Assembly: GCF_021869535.1 (NCBI RefSeq) | Contig: NW_026262712.1 | Coordinates: 102,242,140 to 102,306,139, forward strand | DNA length: 64,000 nucleotides | From: Mytilus californianus | Taxonomy: Eukaryota > Mollusca > Bivalvia > Mytilida > Mytilidae | Direction of reading: 5' to 3' | Part shown: positions 13,001 to 28,000 of the stretch, piece after piece | Layout of the letters: every line of letters begins with the position of its first letter | Position numbering within the stretch: the first letter of the stretch is position 1 | Made by a program: the position numbers and the translations under genes | Notes under the pieces: generated by a model | The model's database searches: none | What the model saw: the letters and a program-made list of their open reading frames with translations, nothing else | What the model was told of the DNA's origin: nothing

Positions 13001-16000
13001 CCTTTGCGGATTGGTTTACGTCGGTAAAATGAAAGGAAGGCTAAACAAACGTATGTGCGATCATAGATCAGATATCAAAAGGTCCAAAATATCGTGAGCC
13101 TAAATCGATCAATTGGAAATACAACTTCAAAATACTGATGGATTCAGACGAGGATTATGCCAGGCAATGGGCTAAACGCGAGAAAGACAACGTAGATACT
13201 CTTTTCGAATGGATTAAGGCTGTGAGGTCGTTGATACAAATCCGAATTAAGAAATTAAATGGGTCTATCAATACCCACGCTACGTCAATTTTTAAAGACC
13301 CAAATGTTGCAAAACACTTGCCCTACCTCCATGACAAATATGTTGTTGTCCCCGCAGATAAAGCCCCAAACAACATCGTTTTTGTGTGTAAATATCACTA
13401 CATAAACTGCTTGATAAATGAATTAGGTATTTACAATTCATTTGGAAAGTCAACATATACCCTCACGACACTTATCAAAGAGGAAATCCTGGATAATCAT
13501 AGGTCTGTTCTATGTTCCTTTGGAATTTCAACCAAAGATGAAGAACTGGATCTTCCTTCACTGTATTGGATACCTAAACTACATAAGTGTCTTTACAAAC
13601 AACGGTATATTGCTGGGTCTTCCAAGTGCTCCACGAAACCTCTTTTTGTAAATTATTAACATCTATTTTATCAGCAATTAAAACCGGGCTCTAAAGTTAT
13701 TGTGAAACTGCCTATTCTAGAGGTGGCGTGAATCAGATGTGGATACTAAAAACTTCCAGAGATCTTTTAGAGTACAAACAATCTAAGACTCTCTCATCTT
13801 GCAATAGTATTAAAACATTTGACTTTTCTACACTTTACACACGCATTCCCCATTCCAAACTAAAAGACAAATTGAAAGAGTTGGTATTACTTTGTTACAT
13901 TCAAAAGAATGGCGAACGTAGATACAAGTATCTTGTCTTGGGGAGGGATAACTCCTACTTTGTAAAGAATCACTATGATTCAAACAAAAAATTCTCTGAA
14001 ACTGACATTTTCAAGATGCTTGTTTCTTGATTGACAACATATTTGTTACGTTTGGAGGACGTGTTTTTCAACAGACTGTCGGAATTCCCATGGGAACCAA
14101 TTGTGCCCTCTTCTTGCCGACTTGTTTCTTTATTATTATGAGGCTGACTTCATACAGGAACTTCTTAGGAAGAAAGATAAGCAGTTAGTAATATCCTTTA
14201 ACTTTACGTTCCGCTATACAGATGATGTTCTCTCACTAAATAATACAAAATTTGGTGACTGTGTCGAACGTATCTATCCCATCGAACTAGAGATAAAGGA
14301 TACTACAGATACAGTTAAGTCTGCCTCATATCTTGACTTACATCTAGAAATTGACATTGAGGGTCGGTTGAAAACAAAACTTTACGACAAAAAAGTTGAT
14401 TTCAGCTTCCCAATTGTGAACTTTCCATTTTTATGTAGCAACATTCCAGCAGCGCCTGCATACGGAGTATATCTCCCCATTGATACGATATTCCCGGGCT
14501 TGTATTTCCTATCATGATTTCCTTGATAGAGGATTGCTGCTCACAAGGAAGCTATTAAACCAAGAGTTCCAAATGGTGAAGTTGAAATCATCCCATCGTA
14601 AATTTTACGGACGCCATCACGAGTTGGTTGACCGTTATGGAATAACCGGTTCACAGATGATATCGCATATGTTCCTTATGTCGTAACTACAATACCCTTC
14701 CCTTTTCACGAATGTGACCTACCGAATTAGACTATTTACCGGATTTGTAATAACATAAGCAACACGACGGGTGCCACATGTGGAGCAGGATCTGCTTACT
14801 CTTCCGGAACATCTGAGATCACCCCAGTTTTTGGTTGGGTTCGTGTTGCTTAGTCTTTAGTTTTCTATGTTGTGTCATCTGTACTATTATTTGTCTGTTT
14901 GTCTTTTTATTTTTGGCCATGGCGTTGTCAGTTTGTTTTCGATCTATGAGTTTGACTGTCCCTCTGGTATCTTTCGTCCCTCTTTTCTTATATCTATGTA
15001 AAAGTCAGATTTAAATGGCTAGACTCATCAGATCGACAGGAACCAAAAACAAAAAATTATAAAAACAAAACAACTACAGTTACATATAAACAAAAATATA
15101 AAATTAATAAGATATATAAAATGGTCTTGCCCTTGAAAATTTACTTGGAAATTGGTTAATATCGTATATTACCTCATTATACGACATTTTCAATCACGCC
15201 GTTTGAGTGGCTACTATCTGGCATTGAAATCGTTTTAGAAAAATACAAAAATAACTTTTAAAACTTAACTGTATTAAACTTGTTCATTAATGTTTTTGTA
15301 GGATTGTCTGCCAATAAAAATGCTACCATGAAAGCGATGATTGAAAGAGGCTTGCTTCTTAATTACCAACATCCATGTGGTAACCATCTAATCGATCTTA
15401 TAGCTGAAGCAGATTTTGACAGTTCCGTGCTGATATTAATGATTGAAAAGGGTGCAGATCTAAATCTGGTAAAAGACGGGAATGATAGCATACTGATGAA
15501 AGTCGTCAAACAAAAACGTTATCAAGTATGTTGTGCTATAATAGAAGGAGGGGCTGATGTTTCATACAGAAATGCAAAAGGAGAGACTGCTTTTGACATT
15601 TATGGTGGTAAGATTTCAAGCTTAGCGTTTCATAAATGTGAAAACATACATGCTGTTATAAGTAATTCATTCAAATGCATAATAAAGATGTGTTTTATTT
15701 TCTTAACCTGCTCTTGAGAAGGAAACGTTACCCTGAAATCGTTAGAACGTTGTAATCTTGGTAGAAATTTGTACCATATATATTTGAAGACTATTTGAAA
15801 AAAAAACTATAAACGCTGTAGACACTTCAAAAGACTATCTTCTTTGTTATTTACAGATTTGTTTCTGGAATCAAAGACAGAAAATTGCAAACATGAAGAA
15901 TCAGACATAAATTGTATGTATAATAGTTTGTAAACAAAGGTACTTAAAATGATTAAAAAGAACAGATTAAGATGGTCAATTTTGAATCGAAAAAATGAAA

Positions 16001-19000
16001 AAAATAAAAAGTTTCTAAGTCAAGCTTGGAGATTTGTGACATTCCCTCTTAACTATTCATTACCCAATATGATGAATTGAATGATATACATATATAGGGT
16101 GTGACCAAAGGATTATACACACCCCTGTTGGGTTGAGATTGATAAAAAATGACGTGAACATGGTTGAGACCACTTTCACAAAAACCTTGCATTTTCTTTT
16201 TTCTCGTGTCATGTTTAATTGAATGATATGAATGCTGAGGATCTAAGGTTGATTTGACCCCCATTCCCTCTTTAGAATTTCAGAATCTTCACATATCTTG
16301 AAAATGGTTGAGATATCCATATTCATTTAATTTTTTTTGCATACATAGGACTTAACATTTTAAGAATTGATTGTAAAGGTAGGGTCTGAAAGGTTGGACG
16401 CCAAGGATGCAGTGGAAAATTTTGACCACCATATAGAAGCAATGGTATGTGTTCGAGGTACCTTCTAGCAGGCCACCTTTGCACCCTTTAAGGAGTAATT
16501 TCAAGGGTTCGTTAATGTTCACAGAGAGCACAAAATGACGTTTAGGATTTATATTCCCGATTTTGACCGGACATGGGTGAAAAGTTATACATTTCCATCT
16601 ACCAAAATCGACGCATAAGTCGAAAAAAGACCAACATAACAATTTTATTTTCCCCACATAACAGAGGATAAGTTTTGATAGAAACAAAACAATTCTTTTT
16701 TATATAATAATTGATTTTGATTGATTGATTAAAATCATGTCAGATAATTACGGCTGCATCTAGAAAATTAGATGGAAATAAATAACCTAGCCATAGCAAT
16801 CTATAGCAGATGATCAAGCAAATAACATGTCTGTATTGTTTGTAGTGGATAAGCTGAAAGTCTTTAAGGCTTTCTTGGCGACCGGAATTGACGTCAACAA
16901 GTGTACTGTGTCAGAAATATATCCTTTGATCATAGCGGTATGGCTTCGAAGTGACGATACCGTTAAATTGATATTGGAAGAGGGAGGAGATGTGAATATA
17001 ATGGATAGTTATTACAACACACCATTGACTACTGCACTGGAGTTTGACCTTGAAGAAATAATTAATGATCTGTTGAAAGCAAAAGTAAATGTCAACCATA
17101 AAGGAGGTGAAAAACTGGTACCATGGATTGTTGAGAATGGAGGTATACTATAAGTGAATTTGGTGATACTAGGTGATAAGGCTCACGAGATCGCTTTTCC
17201 TTTTAGATGGTTTCTGATTTTTTAAATTATTGTATGATATGGATTTTGCCCAATGCTGTACAGTGAAATGTATTTGTATATATTCCTTTCATTTGTTGTC
17301 TTTGGTTGACAGTTGTCTCATTGCCAATTATACCGCATCTCTCTTTATTAAAAATGGGACTTTGGAGTCGTAAATTAAGATAATCCATTTAAAAAAATTC
17401 ACATAAAATATTCAAAACTTTTTTTTCTCATTTTACTGATTGTAAATTAAGATCTATGGTAATTTTTTATACTTTCCCAAATGCGGTTCCTATCATTGCT
17501 CTCTGAAATAAACAAAAATGTGGGTAACGGTTCTTTTGTTCAAGCTACAGGTTGTGCTAAATTGTCATACTTTGTATAGAATGTTCATGTAATACACATT
17601 TGTAATAGAACGAACACTAAACCATAAATTTGTACGATAACTTATGAGAAGATATCTCTTATACATTTGTAATAGACTTTCAAAATATAAAAAAAGAAAA
17701 ATTACGCTCACGGGACTCAGTTTCTGTATTTGTAAACAACAGTCGCAAACATACAACACATTTTCTTTTATTCAGTTGAAAATTCTAACAAATGAATGAC
17801 ATTCTTCTCTGAAAGTTTGCACATTTCATTAAAGATCTACACCGATTGATTTAAAAACAATAAGGTTCATCAGAAGATTCCAAGACCTAATTTATAGATA
17901 TTCCGTTTTTGCTTTACAAATAAAACATCATGGTCCTGAAGTAAAGATTCTAGGTGCATTGCATTTGCGCCAATTTTGACAAACTTTAATCTTTCATTTG
18001 CGCCTCAAGGTTGTATTTCATATATAAAACGGAAAAGTTTAAAATATTCATTGCTACATCGTGAATAAGATGATTGTTTTAAGTATTGTAAGTATGTGTA
18101 ATATAAAACTGCAAGTAACTTAGGATTAAAATTATATAGTGTTCACTTGTTTAAGGCGATTACAATCTTTTTTTGAATAAAACTTTTTTTGAATACTTTT
18201 AACCTGTACTTACCTGTATCATTGGCGCAAAAGAAATATTTTATTTTGGCGCAAATGAAAAATGGTTTGTGGCGCAAAAGAAAGATTATTTTGGCGCAAA
18301 TAAAATGCCAATTGGCGCAAAACCAAAGCACCAGATTCTACTTATTGAATTTGTTTATCGTAATAATTACTAGTTATAGTGTTCTGTTATTTGTCTTTGC
18401 AAATTATTACCTTTATTGTTTAGTCCATTTTTAGTAATATTCCTTTGGCGTGGCTCGGTACTTATACGTCCTGTTATTGTGTTTCAAATGTATTGTTCTA
18501 TGGTAAAGTTTTGTATTCTTATCTATCATTTTTGCCGATGTGCCATTTTGTATATCTTTGTTGCCATATTTGTTTGTTTTTATAGTAATTATATCACTAA
18601 GTTGACTGATGTACCTCTATTTTTTTTATTTTACCTATTATATCTGTTTGTTTTGTTCACATAGTATATTGTCAATGTAATGAAATTTTATTCAACTGTC
18701 ATACAGGTGAGAGGTTAAGCTTGGTAAAAAACAGGTCTAATCCACCATTTTCTAAATACAAAAATGCCGGTACCGAGTCAGGAATATGACAGTTGTTTTC
18801 CATTCGTTTGATGTGTTTGAGCTTTTGATTTTGCTTTTAGATAAAAAAAAATCCGTTTTGAATTTTCATTGGAGTTGGGTACTTCTGTAAATCTGTCTAA
18901 CGCAATTTTTCATTATAGAACCATCAAGTGCAAAATACATGAAGCTTTCAAATGTCTGCGGAAGTTGTAATCCACAAAATAGCTATGTAATCAAGTATGG

Positions 19001-22000
19001 AAATACCGTATTGACAAGAATTATAACTGACATGCCTTTGATGTCAGTAGAAAGAAAGGATGTATATATAAGGCTACTTCTGGAGTTTGGTGCTGATCCA
19101 AATCTTGAGGAAAGGGAAAGATATTCTACATTGATGCATGCTATCTTATTTGAATCTCATGTATTAGTTAGAACTCTTATAGAAGCAGGTGCTAATGTTA
19201 ATTATGTTGGAGAAGGAAACTTGACCGCATTGCATATTTATTTTCAGCAATATCACATAAAAGGTGTGATTTGTTTTGTTTGATGCCTTCATTCTTTTAA
19301 AAAAAATTTATATGTAACGATAAAACATTACTTTGGGGCCAATCGTAAATTGACCTTCAATAACATTCTTTTTAACTCTTTACTACATCTTAATAAAACA
19401 AGTACATTTTGACATAAAACAAACATACTGAAGCTATATTACAATATCTATATACGTCTGAATATAGCCGAATGAAATATAATTTTGTCGAGATTAGGTA
19501 AGTAATTACAGATAGAAAATGGTTATATGATCCATTTGGGACAGCAAGTACTGGTTACTGTTCTGTATGTTTAAAAACGATTTGACTAGAGTTTTTATCA
19601 ACTGATACATTTGATTTAAAGATCTTTTCCTAAAATCATTCACGAAAAAGATAACAGAGGGTTACATGTACTTTGATTCTTGATACAAACCTGTTTAATA
19701 CTGTTACATTGTCATGTACAACGTCGTTACGGAAAGACAACGGAATGGTTTTGACAAGTTCCAAGATAGTTGAAATCGCTAGGGAATACAGTAGTGTTAT
19801 CACTTGTCGTCCTACTTAATGTTAACTTTTACTTAACATATATAGGAAGTTTTTTTGTAGGATGTAAAACATACAAAAAGAGAATCGATGCTGGAAAACA
19901 TTTAATCTTACAAATGTTGTTAGATAAAAAAGCATGCACAAATGCAAAATCACTTCATGGGGACTTACCACTACATCTTGCATTACGAATGAAATCTGAT
20001 GACATCGAAAGTCATATCAAAGATGTACTTCTACTGCTAAACCACAGTACGGAAATTAACACTCCCGACAGCAACGACAAAACACCCGTCATTTCGGCTG
20101 CACAGTCTTGTACTATCGATGTTATCAAAAAAATGATTGAAATCGGAGCTGATGTTAAACGCAAGGATAATCAAGGAAATACAGCTCTTCATACTCACAT
20201 GGGTAGGTTTAATCTGGTTATAAGTTACATCATAGAGTTTTTCTAAAGTTGTAAATGTTCTCCCAACCTAAATTATAGGTTAATTATTTGTGTTATTTTG
20301 AAACAGCTCCAAACGCCAATTGACATAATTTGGAGAAAGTTAACTTATTAAGTAATAAAATAGCGTCTGTACCGAGTTAGGAATATGACAGTTGTTTTCA
20401 TTATTTCCGTTGATTGGTATTGTCTCTCGATTGCTTTGGACAGTTGTCATAGACATCAATCATCTTTTTCAATTTTACCTTGGAGCTCGGCATTTTTTCT
20501 TATACTTTTCTACACTTTTTTATCCACAGTTATTGTATTTGGAATGACTCTTTTGCCTTTTTATTATATTTGTCATCCAAACAATAAAAAAACCCACCAC
20601 CGACAAATCAGAAACACAAAAACTAAAAATGAAACGATAAAACAATAGAAAATCACATACAGACAATTGAAGATCAATCAATCAATCCATCAAGCAATCA
20701 ACCAGTCAATCAAGCAATCAATCAATAAAGCAATAATAGAGAAAACACAAATAAGATTTAACAAAACCCAATCTAATATATCTAGATGATCATTTGTTTA
20801 CTTATATTATTTTGAAGATTCAGAGAGGTTTGATAGAGAAATAGTTTTAATCTTATTAAGATACGGCGCCAGTTTGAACATTCATAATGATTTAGGCGAA
20901 ACACCATTGATTAGATTTATCAAAAGAAGACATTTTGCTCTTGACGATATACAGTTTCTGGTGCAAAATGGCGCAGATCTTGATAGCAGTAGTGAAGGAT
21001 GTAGCTCAGCATTGATGGTGGCGATAAAACAAAATAAATTTTCATTACTTCATTATTTTATACGTGCTGAGGTTAATCTGAACCATGTTGGTGAAGGAGG
21101 GAAAACAGCTTTGCATGTTGCACTTTTAAAAGGTAATTTAGCACTCTTTGCAATTTCTTTATATCTGTATTTTAACACAGAGGAATAATAATTTCAGCAC
21201 GTTCAATCATTAAACTAAAAAAAAACATAAATGCTACCTGAACAACGTATACGTAATGAAATATGAGACAAAAGCTAATATATATTTTTGCGTGAAACAT
21301 TATAGTCAGATACACATATTGTTAAAACATGTAACATCTTAAGACGTCCTAACCATTGGAATAAGTTAAAGATATTCTGAACTCTAAACTTGTCCTGAAT
21401 ACAAAGTTTCATTTAAATATCATATATAAAAACTGTTTTATTATGTTCACTTGCAGGAAAATATCGATTTGATGTTTCTATAGAAGCAATAATAAAACAA
21501 ATGGCAACTAACGCAACACAATCGTCATTGCAAGCAGGTAATTATAACATAAGATGTATTTGTTGAGGTGTCTTTCCTTCAGAATTATTATGATTAGGTT
21601 CATTATATAATTAGTGAATAGTAAAAGCATGATGAGTTTAATTGTTTCTCTAATTTCTTGTATTCAAAGATGACAAGGAAGCAATAATTTGGCGCTCTTT
21701 TTTTTATGTCATGGCGGCGACAATTGCTTAGTTTCTGAAAATTACAGATTGAAGGGAACCGCAACTTATACATAATGTATAATATTTAGTATATGCAGCT
21801 TACAATGGTATTGCAAATATATTGGTTCACTGCTTAGTCAAATCATTGTCTTTGAAACTTGTGCTCAGTCATATGAAAGTACTGATATGTTACAGTCTTT
21901 GGTTTTCTATGTTGAGTTTTGTATATATTTTCGTGGGGTTTCTTATTTTTTTGCCATTGCGTTTTCAGTTTGTTTTCGAATAGTGAGATTTTGAATTTCT

Positions 22001-25000
22001 CGTGATATTTTGCGCCCCTCTTTAACAGCTCGTAATTTTATCTGTTGAAAGGAGAACTAATGGTAAGCAAATGCTATTCGGTATTCATTTTGAAAATATA
22101 ATTGCCACTGCGGTAACTGTGCATTACCGTCATCGTCAAGGTCCTTTCTTCGAACTTTATGCAATCTAAGAAGATTTTGTTTGCGTTAAAAAAAGCATAT
22201 TAATTTTTCGTTGAAAACTACTTTCATATTCACGCAAATGATTTGATAACGTCATTGAATTTTTAGCGAATTTTTGATACTTACCAAAAGCGGTAGGAGT
22301 GAAAATAACGCATTTAATTTTGAAGCTTTTACATGTACTTTGACCCTACTAATGTATCGTTTGCCTGTAATTTGTTGTAATCTCCCTCGAGAATAATATA
22401 TATTTCTATGACATAAAAAGGTAAATCGAATGCGTTTTGCTATTAAGTTAGGAATAAACTGATATTTCTACATTTTTGATTATGTTACAGACCCAATCGT
22501 CAACTATAGAAAAAGGTATTGTTGCTTTGAAAATGAACAATCTCTGGTTAAAATGAGAAGAACTAGCTCATACGATTGGCCCGAACAAGCAGTTACAGTT
22601 TCCTCTGCGACTACAAAGAGCAAGAGCGAGGATAAGTACATTGGTAAAGGTGAATAAGAATGATGTTATAAATTGACAAATGTTTTATTGTTTTCTTCTT
22701 CTATGATGATAAATGTCAACACAAATGCAGAGCGACTGAGTCATATTACCAAAAAATGATGTATGTGCATGACTTGAAAGTTGTGTGTGTGCGCATCGTT
22801 TTTGAACCTTTTGTTTTACACAATATCAGTTTCTTGTTATTTGTTGTCCTAAGCTAAAAAAAATGAAATCGAATATCACACCGGAAAACAAACACCCTTC
22901 GACAATCTTAAATGTGTTAACATCGTTCGGACGCATATCACTAGAGTTTATATTTCCAATGTTCAAAATCATATGGATATAAAATTATTTATGATCCGCC
23001 TTCTTAATAGTAAGACAAATTCTAATGTGACGCTATTCTCCACTTTTAAATTCCAATAAAACATGGGATAGATGTGTGGGACTTTACAATAGTCATTTCA
23101 AGTACAATTGTATTGTTAACAACGCCGGATTGATATTAGTCATTTGTTTGTGTCTGTGCTGCTTGGAAGGAAATCAAAATAAATTAATTTCAAAGTCAGT
23201 TTACATTTTTTTTATATCGTAAAACAGTTGTTGCTAGAAGATTTGTGCTTCGTCAAATTAAAATGGTTGTCATTCAAAAGCGTCTTTCAGGTTAGCTTTT
23301 TAGTAGACACTATCTGCAAATCCTATAAGAGCTTAGGTAATACTATCATGCTAACGCGCGGTATAAAAATACTGAGAAGTATAATGCCTATCCTTGAAAA
23401 AATGAGAATTGAGAATGGCATTAACAAATTATTTCTACAATTGGTATACTAGTATTTTTTCGTGTATTTAAAAATACCTTTGATATTGTCTTTAACAATG
23501 ACATTGAATACTAAATTCGCCAGATGATAATCATATTCTGTTTGGTATTATCTGTTTTATTATGTGTATGCATTTTTTGTCGATCATAAATATATTTACA
23601 TTGCCATTCCTTTACAGTTGTAGAAACAATCAAGACTCTTTTGACTGCTGGAGCAGATGTAAACATCATAACAGAAAATGGAAAATCACCGCTTTACCTA
23701 CTGTTATCAAGACATCATAGTGATATTGTCCTAAAACTCTTGCCAGTCATTCTTGATGAAAGAGCAGATCCTAATATAGGTCATTATCCACCTTTGGAAA
23801 TTGCAACACTTCTACAACATCAGGCAGTGGTTAAATCCTTGCTCAAGTACGGTGCTAAAGTGGATATAAAAAATAAAAGATGTGAAACTCCGCTTATAGG
23901 TGCTTCGCGAATGTGTTTCCTTAAAGATAAAGGTATGTGTTGCACCTTTGATAAAAATAGTGTCACACAAAATGTGTCACTTTTTGTGGCTTTGATACAT
24001 ATCACGCACAGTTAAATTCTAATGTGATGTCCTGAATGTTCTTGTGTTTTTTGTACTGTTTTCCTGTCACATTATGTTGTCATTTTAGCCGGATTTTTTA
24101 ACAATAGGGAGAAGTTTTGCAAGCATTAAAGCTGGTTCAACCATCTAATTTGTTTCTTATAATGTCCGTTGCCAAGTCAGGAATATGGAAGTTGTTATCA
24201 AATAGTTGATTTCTCTGGGATTTTGTTGTGTTTGTTTTTGTTGCAATTCAGTGTTTCTGTGTGTGTCTTTGTTTTCTGCTGATAGTTGATGTGTTTCCCT
24301 CGTTTTTTTATTAGTGACCCGGATTTGTTTTCTCTCATCGATGTATGAATATTGAACAGCGGTATACTCTTGTTGCCTTTATTTGTAAACTAGAATTACT
24401 TTCGCCAAACAATAAAGTTAATTTTCTATATTATACACTACTCACAATTAAATGTTCCTATTTAGTGATTTCTGCACGACATATCTTTTAAATTGCTGTT
24501 TTGGACGTTCGTAATACTTAATAAAATTATACCAAATTTAATCTGAAGCACCAAACACATCAACAAAACATATTGCGAATGAAGAATATAGAAGCAAAAT
24601 ATCGCTTTGACAATACTATGGTTACGAAAAATTGGTTCAATGCATATTTTAAAAATCGATTCCAACGTTCATGTTTTTAGTACACACTTTAAAAATCATA
24701 AACCATACAAGGTAAGAATATTAAGATTTTTTACTTCAGATAAACTCCTGGAGATAATGGAAACACTTTTAAATGAAGGAGCATCGGTTAATGTAAAAGA
24801 TGAAAATGGAAATCCACCATTGATAATATCCATCATTAATGGTTGTTTCCAACGGAAAGATAATTGTGACTCAGAAATGAAGAAAATAGTATCGTTGTTG
24901 CTGAAGAAAGGAGCAGATCCAAATATTCAGGACATTGGGAAGGATTCTGCTTTAATTCTAGCTGTTGAAAATATGTTGCCATCAGTAGTCGAAATTCTTT

Positions 25001-28000
25001 TGGTTTTTGATGCAAGTGTTGATCATGTTGGAGAAAATTGTATGTCAATATTACAAAGATGTTTACAAACAAAAAGTAAGACATTTACAATTATCTGCAG
25101 TTTGTTGGTGAACTCCTTCATATTATTGACATTCAACAAGTCAATCAGTCATATCATTTCGTATCAGTAAATTTGTGTAAGGAACACACCCATATTAATG
25201 GAGTACGTGTAGTCTAAACACGCACGACGGAGTAATTTCTCTTCTTCTTACCATATTTGAATTCTGTCAATTAATTCCTCGTAATTTCGCTGCGTTGAAA
25301 AAATAACTAGATTTGTAATTGCTAGCAATAACGGATGGCACCCTTCCCCCATTGCAAGGTTAACGGCAGCCATTTTTAAAAAATTCCAAAGTCGAAGAGC
25401 GCATGTACACATGCCAATTAACATTTTTGTAACGTTTCACGAAACTTGGAGCATTTTTAAATTTTGGAAAAATTTTGATGTTTCCATGGTTACGGTGACC
25501 CTTTCCAAAATTCCAAAGACAGGTACCACATTGGTACATGCCATGTTACATATATATAAAGTTTCATTGGAATTGATGTTACTTTCTCCAAGAAAATGCA
25601 GCTTTAATGTATTTTCCCATAGGGTCAATGTTAAACTGTCGCCCTGTTTCCATTACAATGGCGGCCATTTTGGAATTTCCAAATACTGTCTGCACATCTA
25701 GGCAAGCCAAGTAACATTTCCATAAAGTTTCATCCAGTAATGTCTTATAATGAAAGATTTATATTTGCATTTTTTTTTACATTTAAGCAGATTCCATGGC
25801 AACGGCAGCCATCTTGTTGATGCAATACCCCGATTGCAAATCTACACATGCTTGTTAACATTATAGTATAGTTCCATAACAATTGATTCATACAATTCCG
25901 AGATATATTTTTTTTTTGTAATTTTAATTCTGTCGCTTACTTTAATTGATTGATTTAATTATGTCGTATCACAATATTCATGAAATGTACAAGTCTTTGA
26001 GCAAAACATATCTATTTCAATATGATGTTCGTATAATAATCTTTCAGATTTTGCTAATGTTTTTTTCGGATAAGCGTTTTAAAGTAACACTTAACAATAT
26101 ACTATCAAGCTCTGATAAAATTCGATGAACATAATATAAATGATTGGATGACAATGTAACATATTGTTTGATTATTTTTAAAATTAAAAACGTAAAAACG
26201 ATGACTTATCTTCTAAAACATAAGTATTTTTTTTCTTTCTTTTACGCTTGAATTAATATAATTTCAGATAACACGAGTTCGAACTTTGAAATGTTGAACG
26301 TTTTACTCAGTAATAGAAGTTTCGGAGAAGAAATCAACGTTTTCGTTCCTCAATTTTGGGAGTACATGCAGAAACAGTATGATTTGAAGGCGTCCTCTTT
26401 TTTTCTAGAAAAGGAAATTAACAAAAAGCTTATTGGAAAAGTTTCATCAATGGTTTTGTCGAAATCCTATGTAATTCCAAATTTTACAAGTGAACTTCAT
26501 GATTCTGCACTCATTTACTTTTGCCAAATTGAATGTCTAGATGCTGTCAAACTTTTAATACAATATGACGCAGATGTTAATGCCATTGGAGAGAAAGGGA
26601 AGACTGCAATACATCATGTTATAGAGATAAATGGTAATGCATTGTGTATTTTTATTAATTAAGTTCTAACATATATGTATTTTTATTGGCAAAAATTGGA
26701 AATTTAATTTCAATGATCTTCCTCTTCGTAATTGACATTGTTTAGGTTATAGTGCCATTGATGATTTATATGAAGACAAACGTGAGTCTATAGCACCAAA
26801 TTATACGCCTGATGGTGTATTTGATGATAATTATTGCCGTAACAGAATAATTCTCAAGTGTTTACTTGAAAAAAACGTATTATTTAAAAAAAAAGAGCAC
26901 TTTTCACTCTGTAAAGAATACAAGCTGCACTGCTCTTATCTCTATTAAGAAAATGTTTTGATCTGATGATCTTGATAACATCATAGGAGATGTCGGGTGG
27001 ATATCGATGTCGGGTGGATATCGATGTCGGAACAATATAAATTATAAGCTTATAAAACAATAACATTAACAGTTAATCGTTAATAACGGTATCATAGATA
27101 TAACACTTGTTCAACCCAACAATAACAATGAATAATATCGTATGAAACAAGAAACTCACAGTAAGGAAATGCAAAGTAAAAATGTTAAACTATTGTAACA
27201 TAGTTTTTGCCCTCTTGCCTAAACAATTATTTTAATCAGGAGAAGTATGCTTAAGCCAATGTGCTTTTTTCTTTTACATCGTGCGATTCGATTACTTTTA
27301 TCCATATTAAGTTTTTGGAAACATAATCGGTCTTTGTAAAACTCTTCATCTGTTTCGCATAAGGAAATTAAATATTTTATCGAGGAAGTAGATCTTTCAT
27401 TGTTCACCATGTGAGTATTATATTATGAAATCAAAAAGCTCCGGGCAACGCTTTACCTAATCATATACAAAAACTACCCAAATAAAACACTTATATACTG
27501 ACCTTTTATCAATTTGGATAAACATTTTAAAAAGGCCAATCAAAATAGCTTTCGACGTTGAAACAGAATACGTTGTTTTTAAGATAATTCTGTATTTGTT
27601 TATCTTTTTAAGATTCATGTACGGCAGTGCCAATGCTCGATTGCATTTTAAGAAGACAACCAAATCTGCATCTTAAAGATATAGCAGGGAAGACTTCTTT
27701 AGAAACAGCTATGTGTTATATAGATGCTCAGTTCGTACAGTCGATGTGGTACAATGAACGAAAGACCTATCTTGCTGAACATGAAAGAGTGAAGTTGATG
27801 ACGCTGAGTCGTTTGATGATTCGTCTTTTAGAATCAGGGGCAACAACGGAAGTTGCTTCATTGAACAGCACGTTAATCAATTTTTCCCATGCGGGAGATT
27901 TCAATGAAATGAAAGCATTGATTTCACATGGGGCAGATATGAGTTATCGTGAGAAATCTGGAAATTCAGTACTTCATTTATGCTGGTCCTACTGTAAGGC

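Noticed and set aside
16352-16687. 111-codon minus-strand frame upstream of exon 5
   Set aside because: I could not recognise any family, and it is intronic and antisense. Long enough to note but not supported as a gene.
23228-23452. Candidate extra exon in intron 10
   Set aside because: No frame-compatible acceptor and donor pair and no ankyrin motif; exons 10 and 11 join well without it.
26995-27030. Two and a half copies of a 17-bp GGGTGGATATCGATGTC repeat
   Set aside because: Too few units and no spacers; it is a small local duplication, not a CRISPR-like or satellite array.
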